This document shows, one piece after another, positions 43,181-51,958 of a DNA stretch of 64,000 nt; within the stretch, counting starts at the first letter, position 1; each line of letters begins with the position of its first letter. Origin of the DNA: JBBROS01 sp965213845. Its GTDB lineage: Bacteria > Pseudomonadota > Alphaproteobacteria > Acetobacterales > Acetobacteraceae. The notes beneath the pieces were generated by a model. The model ran no database searches and was not told where the DNA came from. It saw only the letters and a list, made by a program, of their open reading frames with translations. A program made the position numbers and the translations under genes. The DNA lies in the NCBI GenBank assembly GCA_965213845.1, contig CBDCAI010000004.1, positions 186,001 to 250,000 of the forward strand, given 5' to 3'.

Positions 43181-45333
43181 GGCGTGGCGCCGGCCGGCAC
43201 GGATCCCGCGGAATGGCGGGCAACCAACTCCGCGATCTCGGCGCCCGTCAGGGAGCGTGCCACCAGGAGGGCGTCCGCAACGGCCGAGACGGCCGCGAGA
43301 CGCTCACGGATCAAGGTGGCCGCCTCGGCGTGGATCGCCTCCAGGTGGGCCTGGACGCGAGCCGCCAATTTCGGGCGGAGAGCGAGCAGCGGGCCGACCG
43401 ACTGAGGCGTCGGCATGCCCAACCATACCGGGCCAATGCTGCCGAGGCCCAACGCGGTCTCCATCGCGACGGAAAGGCAGGTGGCCATGGCCAGGTCGCT
43501 GTTCGCCATCCCGCCGCTCCCGCCGGAATGACCGCCCAGCACGACCTCCTCGGCCGCACGTCCCGCCAGCAGCTCCAGCAGGGTCCCGTGGATCGACTCC
43601 CGGGTGCTCCGCGTGTCGTGCGTCGTCTCGACCAGGCCAGCGAATGCACCGCCCGAGCCGATGCGGACTCCGACTACGCCTTCCGGACGGAGCAGGGTGG
43701 TGATCACGGCGTGCCCGGCCTCGTGCACCGCGATCCGCCGCTCGATCTCAGGCGGCCGCGAGACGGTGCCGATGGCAGCCAGCAGGTCGGCCTCCATGAT
43801 CGGCCGCCGCGCATGGCGGGCCGCCTGCCGTGCCGTCCGCACCCAAAGGGCACAATCCGCTCCGGTCCCGCCGACCGCCAGTCGCGCGGCAGGCATGAGA
43901 TCGGTCCCGGCGAGATCATCGGCGAGGTGGTGCCGCAGGATCTTCCCCAGGCTGGCCAGGTCCGGGCGGGGGATCTCGATCAGGCGGTCCATGCGGCCGG
44001 CGCGGACGACGGCGGGGTCGATGGCGCCCGGGTCGTTGGTGGCGCCGAGGAGAAGCATGCCGGGCCGCTTCCCCACCCCGTCCGCCAGCTCGAGGTAGCA
44101 GGTGACGACCGTGGTCCAGTAGTTGTTGTGTTCGGTGCTGCCCTCCCCGCGCTTGCCGATCGCGTCGAGTTCGTCGACGAACAGGATGGACGGCCCGCGC
44201 CGCATGGCCTCGGCGAACGACTGCCGCATGGCGGTCAGGCAATCCCCCAGGTAGCCTTTCCCTGTGGACTGCCACTGGCTGAAGGAGGTCGCGATCAGCG
44301 GCACCCCGGCGCTGCGCGCGAGTGCCTGGGCGAACAGCGTCTTCCCCGTTCCCGGCACGCCGTGCAGCAGCAGACCGGGGTCCACGTCCCGCCAGGGGAG
44401 CTTGCCGTCCCGGTAGTCCCGGACGTCCGCCACCCACCGCTCGCCCCAGGCCCGCGCCTTGTCCATCCCGTGCAGGTCGGCCAACGACGGGCCGGGCGGC
44501 AGCGTCTCCGAAGTATCCCCGGCAAACTCGACCAGCCGCGCGAGGTAGGCGTCCGCGGACTGCCGGGGGCGCCGGGCGAGGCGGAGGAGCGCCGGGGTGA
44601 GGCGGGAGCCGAGATCACACGGCACCCGCACCTTCGGCGAGCGGCCCGTCACCTCCCGGATCACCGCCATCAGGATCTCCGCATCCAGGGGGCCGACCGT
44701 GAGCCGGAGGTCGGCCACACGGAGAAGGTCCCGCGGCAGCTGGGCATCCGGGGTGGTGGCGAGGCCCACGACGGGGGTGCCGTGCCAGGCGGCGTCCGCC
44801 ACGGCGTCGTTGCCCCGGTCGGGACCCTGGATGCAATCATGGCCGCCTCGGGTGAACAGGACCCAGCAGGTCCGCCGCTGGTGGCGGGCGCCCGCATCCC
44901 CGTCGCCGGGGGGCGAGCCAGCCTGGAAGTGCGCCTGCCATTGTTCGGCGACCAGGGGCAACCACTCGGCAGACGGCACCCCGACCGCGGCCATGCGCGC
45001 CTTCGACGGGTGGGGGATTTCCTTGGGGCGTTGGCGTGCCGCGCGTAGCACCATATGCCGGGCGGCCGCGGCGGCGGGATCGCGCCACATCACGGCGGGC
45101 TTCGGGCTGGCGGGGATCGCGTGCTCGGCCCCGAGATCCTCTTCGGGATCGTCGAGCAGATCCATTTCCTCACGGTTGCGGAGTGCCCGCTCGAGGACAC
45201 TCGTCACGGCCGGGAACTCATAGGCGATCTCGCCTACCGGGAATTGGTCAGGCGTGGGCGCAAGCCGTGCTCCCACGCGGGTGAACACGGCGTCGTTTCC
45301 GACCCGGAGACGGGTGGTTTTCTTGTTTGGCAT
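43177..45333 (-). CDS. soluble FtsH-like AAA+ ATPase with M41 protease domain
   Basis: 718 residues. A divergent N-terminal region of about 290 residues is followed by AAA+ (Walker A GVPGTGKT 325-332, Walker B FVDELD 385-390, arginine finger RAGRMDR near 447) and an M41 metalloprotease (HEAGH 537-541, third zinc ligand Asp 613 in NSDLAMAT). Unlike FtsH it has no transmembrane helix, and the FVG pore motif is replaced by GKGYLG. A cytoplasmic ATP-dependent protease is predicted. It leads a leftward operon with the phosphoesterase and the small protein. Confidence 0.85.
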   Translation of the reverse strand: MPNKKTTRLRVGNDAVFTRVGARLAPTPDQFPVGEIAYEFPAVTSVLERALRNREEMDLLDDPEEDLGAEHAIPASPKPAVMWRDPAAAAARHMVLRAARQRPKEIPHPSKARMAAVGVPSAEWLPLVAEQWQAHFQAGSPPGDGDAGARHQRRTCWVLFTRGGHDCIQGPDRGNDAVADAAWHGTPVVGLATTPDAQLPRDLLRVADLRLTVGPLDAEILMAVIREVTGRSPKVRVPCDLGSRLTPALLRLARRPRQSADAYLARLVEFAGDTSETLPPGPSLADLHGMDKARAWGERWVADVRDYRDGKLPWRDVDPGLLLHGVPGTGKTLFAQALARSAGVPLIATSFSQWQSTGKGYLGDCLTAMRQSFAEAMRRGPSILFVDELDAIGKRGEGSTEHNNYWTTVVTCYLELADGVGKRPGMLLLGATNDPGAIDPAVVRAGRMDRLIEIPRPDLASLGKILRHHLADDLAGTDLMPAARLAVGGTGADCALWVRTARQAARHARRPIMEADLLAAIGTVSRPPEIERRIAVHEAGHAVITTLLRPEGVVGVRIGSGGAFAGLVETTHDTRSTRESIHGTLLELLAGRAAEEVVLGGHSGGSGGMANSDLAMATCLSVAMETALGLGSIGPVWLGMPTPQSVGPLLALRPKLAARVQAHLEAIHAEAATLIRERLAAVSAVADALLVARSLTGAEIAELVARHSAGSVPAGATP

Positions 45334-45602
45334 CGGAGGTGGTCCTGCATAGCATGTCGCGTCAGATGCCCCCCGGCAGGGGGCGGCGGCAGTGCAGGTC
45401 AGCCCGTCCGAGAGGCCGGGGTTAGACCTGCGGGAGCAGGGTTATGGGATGCGCGCGGCGGTCCGCACGGGCCGCTGGGGCCTCGTGGTCGAACAGGTCA
45501 GGAAGAGAAACCAGGGGGCGCATCGGCAGAACACATAGTGAACCTGTTTCGGGACGTCAACAGTGCGACGCCCATCGCTCGCTAGCCATTGCAAAAAATC
45601 CG
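45334..45602. other. divergent gap between the protease gene and arsR
   Basis: About 270 bp with no supported gene. It contains CAGGTC...GACCTG arms (about 45397-45432) that could fold into a leader hairpin for the leftward protease transcript. The portion next to arsR is AT-richer and holds its promoter. Confidence 0.45.
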
Positions 45603-45637
45603 TTGACACGCAGCGACAGTTTTACCATTTTGGAAAT
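45603..45637 (+). promoter_or_regulatory. arsR promoter/operator region
   Basis: TTGACA at 45603-45608 is a perfect -35 hexamer; TACCAT about 15 bases later can serve as -10. The short, AT-rich leader (ACCATTTTGGAAATAT) directly before the arsR ATG is where an ArsR dimer would be expected to bind and autoregulate. Operator assignment is inferred. Confidence 0.55.
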
Positions 45638-45994
45638 ATGGAACACGCAAGAGCTGTATCGTCCCTTGCCGCCCTCGCCCAAGGCACGCGCCTGGACGTG
45701 TTCCGCTTGCTAGTGCGGGCCGGGGCGGACGGCATCCCTGCCGGCCAGATCGGCGAACGGCTCGGACTGCCCGGGGCGACCCTCTCCTTCCACCTGAACC
45801 AGCTCAGGCATGCCGGTCTCGTCTCGTTCCGGCGCGAGAGCCGCTCGCTGATCTACGTCGCCGAGTACGGCGCGATGAACGAGCTGCTCGCTTACCTGAC
45901 CGAGAACTGCTGCCAGGGCGACCCCGCGTCTTGCGGCGTGGGCATTTGCGACACCACCGCACTCGTCGAACCCAAGAGGAGCGTCCGCCAATGA
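45638..45994 (+). CDS. arsR: ArsR-family arsenic-responsive repressor
   Basis: 118 residues. Winged helix: VSSLAALAQGTRLDVFRLLVRAGADGIPAGQIGERLGLPGATLSFHLNQLRHAGLVSFRRESRSLIYVA. Instead of the classic ELCVC motif in the recognition helix, the cysteines sit at the C terminus (ENCCQGDPASCGVGIC), as in trivalent-arsenical sensors such as CgArsR and AfArsR types. As(III) binding would release DNA and induce the operon. ATGA overlap with arsI. Confidence 0.9.
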   Translation: MEHARAVSSLAALAQGTRLDVFRLLVRAGADGIPAGQIGERLGLPGATLSFHLNQLRHAGLVSFRRESRSLIYVAEYGAMNELLAYLTENCCQGDPASCGVGICDTTALVEPKRSVRQ

Positions 45995-46488
45995 AGCGCC
46001 TGCACGTGCATGTCTCCGTCGACGATCTCGACGTATCCACACGGTTCTACAGCACCCTGTTCGCCGCCGCCCCGAGCGTCACTAAACCGGACTACGCGAA
46101 ATGGATGCTCGACGACCCACGCGTGAACTTCGCGATCTCGACCCGCAGCGGCAACTCGGGCCTCGACCATCTCGGCATCCAGGTCGAAACCCCGGACGAG
46201 CTGCACGAGGTCCACGACCGTCTGAAGGAGGCCGACCGCCCGGTGCTCGACGAGGGAACCACCACCTGCTGCTACGCGCAGTCCGAGAAGTCGTGGATCA
46301 CCGACCCGCAGGGGCTGTCCTGGGAGACGTTCCTGACCTCCGGGGAGTGCGTCGTCTACGGCGACAGCGTCGATCTCGGCCCGATCCGCACCACGACCGC
46401 CGCATGCTGCACGCCTGAGACGCCGCAGGCCGTTTGCTGCGCGCCGAAGCCGGAGCTGCCGGAGGCTGCGGCCTGCTGCGGTCCCTGA
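45991..46488 (+). CDS. arsI: ArsI C-As lyase (VOC-fold, ArsI/CadI family)
   Basis: 165 residues. Vicinal-oxygen-chelate fold with RLHVHVSVDDLDVSTRFYSTLF, GLDHLGIQVE and the vicinal cysteines in TTTCCYAQSEKSWITDPQG that are required for trivalent organoarsenical binding in ArsI. The Fe(II) dioxygenase cleaves the C-As bond of methylarsenite and aromatic arsenicals. A Cys-rich tail (ACCTPETPQAVCCAP...AACCGP) may bind As(III). Confidence 0.9.
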   Translation: MKRLHVHVSVDDLDVSTRFYSTLFAAAPSVTKPDYAKWMLDDPRVNFAISTRSGNSGLDHLGIQVETPDELHEVHDRLKEADRPVLDEGTTTCCYAQSEKSWITDPQGLSWETFLTSGECVVYGDSVDLGPIRTTTAACCTPETPQAVCCAPKPELPEAAACCGP

Positions 46489-47189
46489 TGGCCGGATACG
46501 ACCTTCCCCGGCGGGTAGCTGCCGAAACCCTCGGCACGGCGCTCCTGGTCGCGACCGTCGTCGGCTCCGGCATCATGGCGCAGACGCTGACACACGACGT
46601 GGCGCTGGCCCTGCTCGGGAACACAATCGCCACCGGGGCGATGCTGGTCGTGCTGATCACCACCTTGGGGCCGATCTCGGGGGCGCACCTCAATCCCGCG
46701 GTGTCGCTGGTGTTCGCGATGCGCCGGGAGTTGCCAGCTGCCGAGGCGGGTCTCTATGCGGTGGCCCAGGTTGCGGGCGGCGTCGTCGGCACGCTGGCCG
46801 CCCATGCCATGTTCGCGTTGCCCCTCGTCCAGGCTTCGGCGCACGTCCGCACGGGTGGCGCGCAATGGCTGTCCGAGGGTGTCGCGACCTTCGGCTTGGT
46901 GCTGACGATCCTGGCCGGCATCCGCTTCGAGCAGCGCGCCGTGCCCTGGCTGGTCGGCCTCTACATCACGTCGGCCTACTGGTTTACCGCCTCGACGTCG
47001 TTCGCCAACCCCGCCGTCGCGGTCGCCCGGTCCCTGACCGACACCTTCTCGGGCATCCGGCCGGCCGACCTGCCGGGCTTCGTCGCGGCGCAGCTCGCGG
47101 GGGCGCTGTGCGGCCTGGTCCTGACGGGCTGGCTGTTGCGCGAGGCGACCGAACAGGTCGCCACCATCAAACGGGAGGCCCGTCTATGA
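46488..47189 (+). CDS. aqpS: aquaglyceroporin AqpS-type arsenite channel
   Basis: 233 residues, six transmembrane helices, MIP family. NPA boxes: HLNPAVSLVF and FANPAVAVARSLTDTF. Located between arsI and arsC; in Sinorhizobium meliloti the arsR-aqpS-arsC-arsH operon uses AqpS as a downhill As(III) exit for arsenite made by ArsC, replacing an active pump. The ATG overlaps arsI's stop (TGATG). Confidence 0.9.
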   Translation: MAGYDLPRRVAAETLGTALLVATVVGSGIMAQTLTHDVALALLGNTIATGAMLVVLITTLGPISGAHLNPAVSLVFAMRRELPAAEAGLYAVAQVAGGVVGTLAAHAMFALPLVQASAHVRTGGAQWLSEGVATFGLVLTILAGIRFEQRAVPWLVGLYITSAYWFTASTSFANPAVAVARSLTDTFSGIRPADLPGFVAAQLAGALCGLVLTGWLLREATEQVATIKREARL

Positions 47190-47596
47190 CCGCCACGATC
47201 CACCACAACCCCGCCTGCGGGACGTCCCGCAACACCCTCGCGATGATCCGCGCCGCGGGAACGGAACCCACGATCATCGAATACCTCAAGACGCCGCCGA
47301 CGCGGGCCGAGCTGCTCGATCTCGTGCGCCGGATGGGCGTTCCGCTCCGCGACGTGCTGCGGCGGAAGGGCACCCCCTACGACGAACTCGGTCTCGACGA
47401 GGCCACCCTGACGGAGGACGCGCTGCTCGATGCGGTCGAGCAGCACCCGATCCTGATCAACCGACCCATCGTCGTCACGCCGAAGGGGGTGCGCCTCTGC
47501 CGCCCGTCGGAGTTGGTGCTGGAGCTGCTCGATGCCCCGCTTTCGGGTGATTTCACCAAGGAGGACGGCGAGCGCGTGGAGGCCCGCCCGGCATGA
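47186..47596 (+). CDS. arsC: glutaredoxin-dependent arsenate reductase ArsC
   Basis: 136 residues. The catalytic Cys is in TIHHNPACGTSRNTLAMIR, and the KTPPTRAELLDLVRRMG and HPILINRPIVVTPKGVRLCRP segments are typical of the R773-type ArsC family (thioredoxin fold, glutathione/glutaredoxin coupled). Reduces arsenate to arsenite. Overlaps both neighbours by 4 bp. Confidence 0.94.
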   Translation: MTATIHHNPACGTSRNTLAMIRAAGTEPTIIEYLKTPPTRAELLDLVRRMGVPLRDVLRRKGTPYDELGLDEATLTEDALLDAVEQHPILINRPIVVTPKGVRLCRPSELVLELLDAPLSGDFTKEDGERVEARPA

Positions 47597-48327
47597 CGGA
47601 CGCGACCGACCGCGACCTGCCTGCCCTCGATCGCGCCCATTTCCGGCTTCCCGACCCGGCGTCCATCACGGGTCCGGTGTCGCGCCACAAGCCGCGGATC
47701 CTCCTGCTGCATGGCTCCCTGCGGGCGCGCTCCTATTCCCGGCTGCTGGCGGACGAGGCCGAGCGGCTGCTGCGTGAGATGGGCTGCGAGACGCGCCGCT
47801 TCGACCCGGCCGGACTGCCGCTGCCGGACTCCGAAAGCCCGTCGCACCCGAAGGTGCAGGAACTGCGCGCGCTGTCGCTGTGGTCCGAAGGTCAGGTCTG
47901 GAGCAGCCCGGAGCGCCACGGCACCCTGTCCGGCATCATGAAGGTCCAGATCGACTGGCTGCCCCTGAGCGAGGGAGGCGTGCGCCCGACCCAGGGCCGC
48001 ACGCTGGCGGTGATGCAGGTCTCGGGCGGAAGCCAGTCGTTCAACGCCGTCAACGCCATGCGCCTGCTCGGGCGCTGGATGCGGATGGTCACCATCCCCA
48101 ACCAGTCCAGCGTGCCGAAGGCGTTCGAGCTGTTCGACGCGGCGGGCCGCCTCCCGGCAGGCCCGCATTACGAACGGCTCGTCGACGTCTGCGAGGAACT
48201 CGTCCGGTTCACGCTGCTCGTCCGCGACAACTCGGACATCCTGGTCGACCGCTACAGCGAACGCATGGAGCGGTCCGGCAAGGAAGCGGCTGCCGCGAAG
48301 AGCATCGCCGAAGCCCGTGCAGGCTAG
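47593..48327 (+). CDS. arsH: ArsH NADPH-dependent FMN reductase / organoarsenical oxidase
   Basis: 244 residues. Flavodoxin-like fold with the FMN loop LLHGSLRARSYSRLLADEAERLL and the ArsH-typical WSPERHGTLSGIMKVQIDWLPL type segment (here SSPERHGTLSGIMKVQIDWLPL) and TQGRTLAVMQVSGGSQSFN. ArsH oxidises trivalent organoarsenicals to less toxic pentavalent forms. Confidence 0.93.
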   Translation: MTDATDRDLPALDRAHFRLPDPASITGPVSRHKPRILLLHGSLRARSYSRLLADEAERLLREMGCETRRFDPAGLPLPDSESPSHPKVQELRALSLWSEGQVWSSPERHGTLSGIMKVQIDWLPLSEGGVRPTQGRTLAVMQVSGGSQSFNAVNAMRLLGRWMRMVTIPNQSSVPKAFELFDAAGRLPAGPHYERLVDVCEELVRFTLLVRDNSDILVDRYSERMERSGKEAAAAKSIAEARAG

Positions 48328-49504
48328 ACAGTCGCTCCGCCACAAGGGCGTGGTCGTTTCCGCGCTCGGGATCACCCAGACCCTGGCCTGGGCATCGACC
48401 TACTACCTGACGGCGGTGTTCGCCGACCCGGTGTCGGCGGACCTGCACCTGTCCCGGACCTGGTTCTATGCGGCCGTTTCGGCTGCCTTGCTCCTGTCCG
48501 GCCTGCTCGGCCCGGTCGCCGGGCGCATGATCGACCGGCATGGCGGCAGGGACGTGCTCGCGGCCACGAACGTGGTCTTCGCAGCCGGGCTAGTGACGCT
48601 GTCCTTCGCGACGGGACCGATCACGCTGGTGGCGGCTTGGCTGGTGCTGGGCGTCGGGATGGGGTTCGGCCTCTACGAGGCCGCCTTCGCAACCGCGGCC
48701 GGACTATACGGCCGCGAGGCCCGCAACGCGATCACCGGCATCACCCTGTTCGCGGGCTTCGCCAGCACGGTGGGCTAGCCCGCCAGCGCGGTCTTCATCG
48801 ACGCCTTCGGCTGGCGCGGCGCCTGCCTGGCGTGGGCGGCCCTCCACCTCGTGCTCGGCCTGCCGCTCAATCGCCTCGTCGTGCCGAAAGCGCCGCCTCC
48901 TCCGGTGGCAACCCCATCCCAGACCGCGAGCGGTGGCGTGCCGTGGACGATGGTCGTCCTCGCGTGCGTGTTCGGCGCGACCTGGTTCGTCTCGACGGCC
49001 CTGGCAGCCCACCTGCCGCGGCTACTAGAGGCGACGGGTGCCACGCCTTCGGAAGCGATAGCCGCCGGCGCGCTGGTCGGCCCTGCCCAGGTCGCGGCAC
49101 GGCTGGCCGAGTTCGGCCTCCTGCGCCGGGCCGCGCCGATCATCACGGCACGGCTGGCGGCAGGGCTGCATCCGGTCGGCGCGGCGTTGCTGGCAATCGT
49201 GGGTGCACCGGCCGCGATTCCGTTCGTGCTGCTGCACGGCGGCGGCAACGGCCTGCTGACCATCGCCCGGGGCACGCTGCCGCTCGCGATGTTCGGGGCA
49301 TCCGGCTACGGCCTCCGAACGGGTCTGCTCGCGGCACCTGCGCGCATCCTCCAGGGGGCAGCCCCGCTGCTGTTCGGGCTTGTGCTCGATCGTGGCGGCC
49401 CGCTGGCGGCGCTGCTGCTCACGGGCCTACTAACCGGAGGTTCATGCCTCGCATTGTCCCTGCTGCGCCCGTTGCCCGACTCGGCGAGGTCGCCCGGCCC
49501 GTGA
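48317..49504 (+). pseudogene. MFS transporter interrupted by TAG (codon 154)
   Basis: A GTG start overlaps arsH by 11 bp. The frame encodes 395 residues of a 12-helix major facilitator protein but has TAG at 48776-48778, inside FASTVG*PASAVFIDAFGWRG. The same frame continues to 49504. One G-to-A change in a TGG (Trp) codon explains it. As the last ars gene it was probably an arsenical efflux permease. Amber suppression is possible but unsupported. Confidence 0.85.
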
Positions 49505-49540
49505 AGGAGCGTCACCCGGCGGATCGACGGCGTGCTGTCC

Positions 49541-49762
49541 TCAGCCCCGTGGTTCTACCTCGATGGTTACGTGCGACAGGGTTTTGACCCGGCGAGCTGC
49601 GCGCGGTAGAACCCCGCCGTCCTGTCCCGGGATGGTGGCGACGGACAGGATGGCCCCGAAGTGGCCCGGACCGAACCGCCAAAGAAGCAGGTCAGTCAGG
49701 CGGTCGCCATCCTGCTCGATGGTATCCCGGACCCGGGCGGACATCGCCTTGTCGGGCTTCAT
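49541..49762 (-). CDS. 73-residue protein of unknown function
   Basis: ATG preceded by a strong AGGAGGT at 8 bases. The sequence is mixed alpha/beta: VRDTIEQDGDRLTDLLLWRFGPGHFGAILSVATIP. No recognised domain. It lies 16 bp after the following leftward gene's stop, forming a small operon. Convergent with the ars operon. Confidence 0.65.
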   Translation of the reverse strand: MKPDKAMSARVRDTIEQDGDRLTDLLLWRFGPGHFGAILSVATIPGQDGGVLPRAARRVKTLSHVTIEVEPRG

Positions 49763-49778
49763 GTCGAGCTACCTCCTC

Positions 49779-50087
49779 TCAGGAACGGGCCAGCATCGCG
49801 AGCGCGTCTTTGACGCACATCGCCGGGGACTCATCGAAAGATCCCTTTTCCATGATCGGTCGAGCGAGCTTGAGAAGTTCCTCCAGCACCTCATGATCGT
49901 TCGCGCCCGAAGCACGCATTTCGTTGCTCTTCGCCAGACAGACCCTGGCGAACGGGGGATTGAATGCCTGAACTGTTTCCAGCAGCAAGCGCGCCTGCTT
50001 TTCCTCCTGCCCGGCCTCTTGGATGGGATCCGTTGCAGTCGACCCGTCTGCAATTAGCCTCTCCGGTTCAAAAGACGACGTTGTCAT
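49779..50087 (-). CDS. 102-residue protein of unknown function
   Basis: ATG after AAAGGT. Mostly helical: QEEKQARLLLETVQAFNPPFARVCLAKSNEMRASGANDHEVLEELLKLARPIMEKGSFDE. No transmembrane segment, no known motif. First confident gene of a two- or three-gene leftward operon; a toxin-antitoxin role cannot be argued from the sequence. Confidence 0.6.
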   Translation of the reverse strand: MTTSSFEPERLIADGSTATDPIQEAGQEEKQARLLLETVQAFNPPFARVCLAKSNEMRASGANDHEVLEELLKLARPIMEKGSFDESPAMCVKDALAMLARS

Positions 50088-50208
50088 TAGCGGTGACCTT
50101 TCGGTTGATTGTCGCTGGAACGCGAGCCGCGACATGTTGCACCGTCAACATCGCCCAGACCACGGCCTGACGGATCCGATCCTTCAGCTCGCGGCAATCG
50201 ATCGACAA
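50068..50208 (-). CDS. possible 46-residue leader ORF
   Basis: Opens with TTG after a TAA in frame and encodes MSIDCRELKDRIRQAVVWAMLTVQHVAARVPATINRKVTANDNVVF. The TANDNVV ending is a common tail of small alphaproteobacterial proteins. It overlaps the next gene by 20 bp, which would allow coupling. No strong ribosome site, so it is tentative. Confidence 0.38.
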   Translation of the reverse strand: MSIDCRELKDRIRQAVVWAMLTVQHVAARVPATINRKVTANDNVVF

Positions 50209-50508
50209 ATTCGTCTCGTTGTGTTAATGACTGTCTTGAAGGAAGGATCTCGCACAGTGATCGTCGCCTACAACAACACGGAATTCAGCATGGATCGGAC
50301 GCCTTCAGGCGCCCCGGTTTCGGCTGCCCCGTGCATTGCGCCCCTGCCCATTTCGCTTCGGATAACCGCGGCCTAGTCCGGCTTCACTGCCCGGCTTTGG
50401 CGGCCCCTTCCCTGTAGGGATACCGCCATCGTCGGATTGCATTGAAGGGCCGGATCAGCCTGCGCGGGCTTACCCCCGCCACCCGCAATCCGAAGCCGGG
50501 ATGCCTCC
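50209..50508. other. gap between the small-gene operon and the methyltransferase
   Basis: 300 bp, lower GC than the backbone. Divergent promoters for the leftward small genes and the rightward methyltransferase must lie here. No gene or repeat is supported; short frames (for example near 50230-50376) have no coding character. Confidence 0.4.
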
Positions 50509-51891
50509 ATGCCATCGTTCGTCGAATTCTTTGCCGGGGGCGGCTTCGCTCGCCTGGGCCTCGGGGCCGCGTGGAAATGCGTCCTCGCCAACGACGTCTC
50601 CCCCGAGAAGGCTGCCACCTACCGGGCCAACCATGGAGCCGGGGAGCTGCGCCTCCAGGACGTCCGCACCCTGGCGCCGTCCGACATCTCGGCCGCCGAC
50701 CTCTGGTGAGCGAGCTTCCCATGCCAGGATCACAGCTCCGCCGGCCGGCGTGTAGGCTTCGACGGCGACAAAGGATCGCTGGTGTTCGAGATCACCCGCT
50801 TGCTGCACGCCGCACTCGCGGCTGGCAACGGGCCCCGACTGATCGCGATGGAGAACGTCACCGGCTTCGTCCGCGCCGCTCGAGGGCGGGACTTCGTGGC
50901 CCTGGTGACCGCGCTGACGTCAGCCGGGTTCCGGGTGGGCGCCGTGATGGCGGACGCCAAGGACTTCCTGCCCCAGTCCCGGCAGCGGGTCCTGGTCGTC
51001 GCCGTCCGCGACGGGACCGAGATCCAGGAGGGCATGATCACGAGCCGCCCGGATCCGGGCCGGCACCCGAAGGTGCTGATCACCGCCGCGGCCGCGTTTC
51101 CTGCCTCGGTCGCGAAACGCTGGGTGTGGTGGCGCCTGCCCCGGCCGGTGCCCCATCGCTTGCAGCTGGCCGACATGCTGGATCCCGACGGCGGTGCCGA
51201 CCAGAAGTGGATGTCCTCCGACCGGACGGCCGCCTTCCTGGAGAAGGTGACCGGCCGGGATCGGGTGCGCTTGGAACAGGCGATGGCAACGGGCCACCCG
51301 ATGGCCGCCACGACCGTTTACGTTCGCAAGGACTCGGCGAATGGCTACGTCCGGGTCCAGACGCTTCGCACGGATGGCATCGCCGGTTGCCTGATGTGCC
51401 AGACCAAGAGCAACCGCCAGCAGCTGATGATCATCGGCAGCGGGGGAGCGCGGGTCAGGAGCTTCACGCCTCGCGAGCTGGCCCGCCTGATGGGTCTGCC
51501 GGCGGACTATCGCTTGCCGGCGAGCGAACGTGCGGCGGTTCGCCTGACCGGGGACGGCGTGGTCGTGCCGGTGGTGCGCTGGCTGGCGGCGAACCTGCTC
51601 GAGCCGTTGCTGGCGGGTGCGGAGGCTGCCCCCCGTCCTAGGACGGCAGCGCGCGGTCCGGCGGTCCGCCGGCGGAAGACAGTCGGGGCCGGGGAGATGC
51701 GGGTGGCGAGCATCAAGAAGGTCACGGTGGGGACCACGGCTTACTTCCTGCCTGACGAGGCCGCCCGGATGGATACGGTCGCCGCAGAGATGGGGGTCAG
51801 CAAGCACGAGCTGATCATACTCGCCCTGGATCGGATGCTGGCGGGTCGCGGAGAGCCGCCTGTGAGGCGGTATGCAGGGCGAAGAGGTTAG
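50509..51891 (+). pseudogene. C5-cytosine DNA methyltransferase interrupted by TGA (codon 67)
   Basis: One frame encodes motif I (VEFFAGGGFARLGLG), then DLW followed by TGA at 50707-50709, then ASFPCQDHSSAG with the catalytic Cys (PCQ), MENVTGF (ENV motif), QSRQRVLVVAV (QxRxR) and the late LMGLPADYRLP block. A TGG-to-TGA change replaced a Trp just before the PCQ loop. A basic tail ends in a ribbon-helix-helix-like segment (IKKVTVGTTAYFLPDEAARMDTVAAEMGVSKHEL). No cognate restriction gene is visible. Confidence 0.85.
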
Positions 51892-51958
51892 CGACAGGAC
51901 TCCTTTTGCTATTGTCCTAACTCAACATGCAGCGTGCAGGTGAGTGCGAAAAGTGTCA

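Noticed and set aside
49541..50208. Small leftward genes as a toxin-antitoxin pair
   Set aside because: Size and tight spacing fit, but neither protein shows a toxin fold or antitoxin DNA-binding motif that I can recognise.
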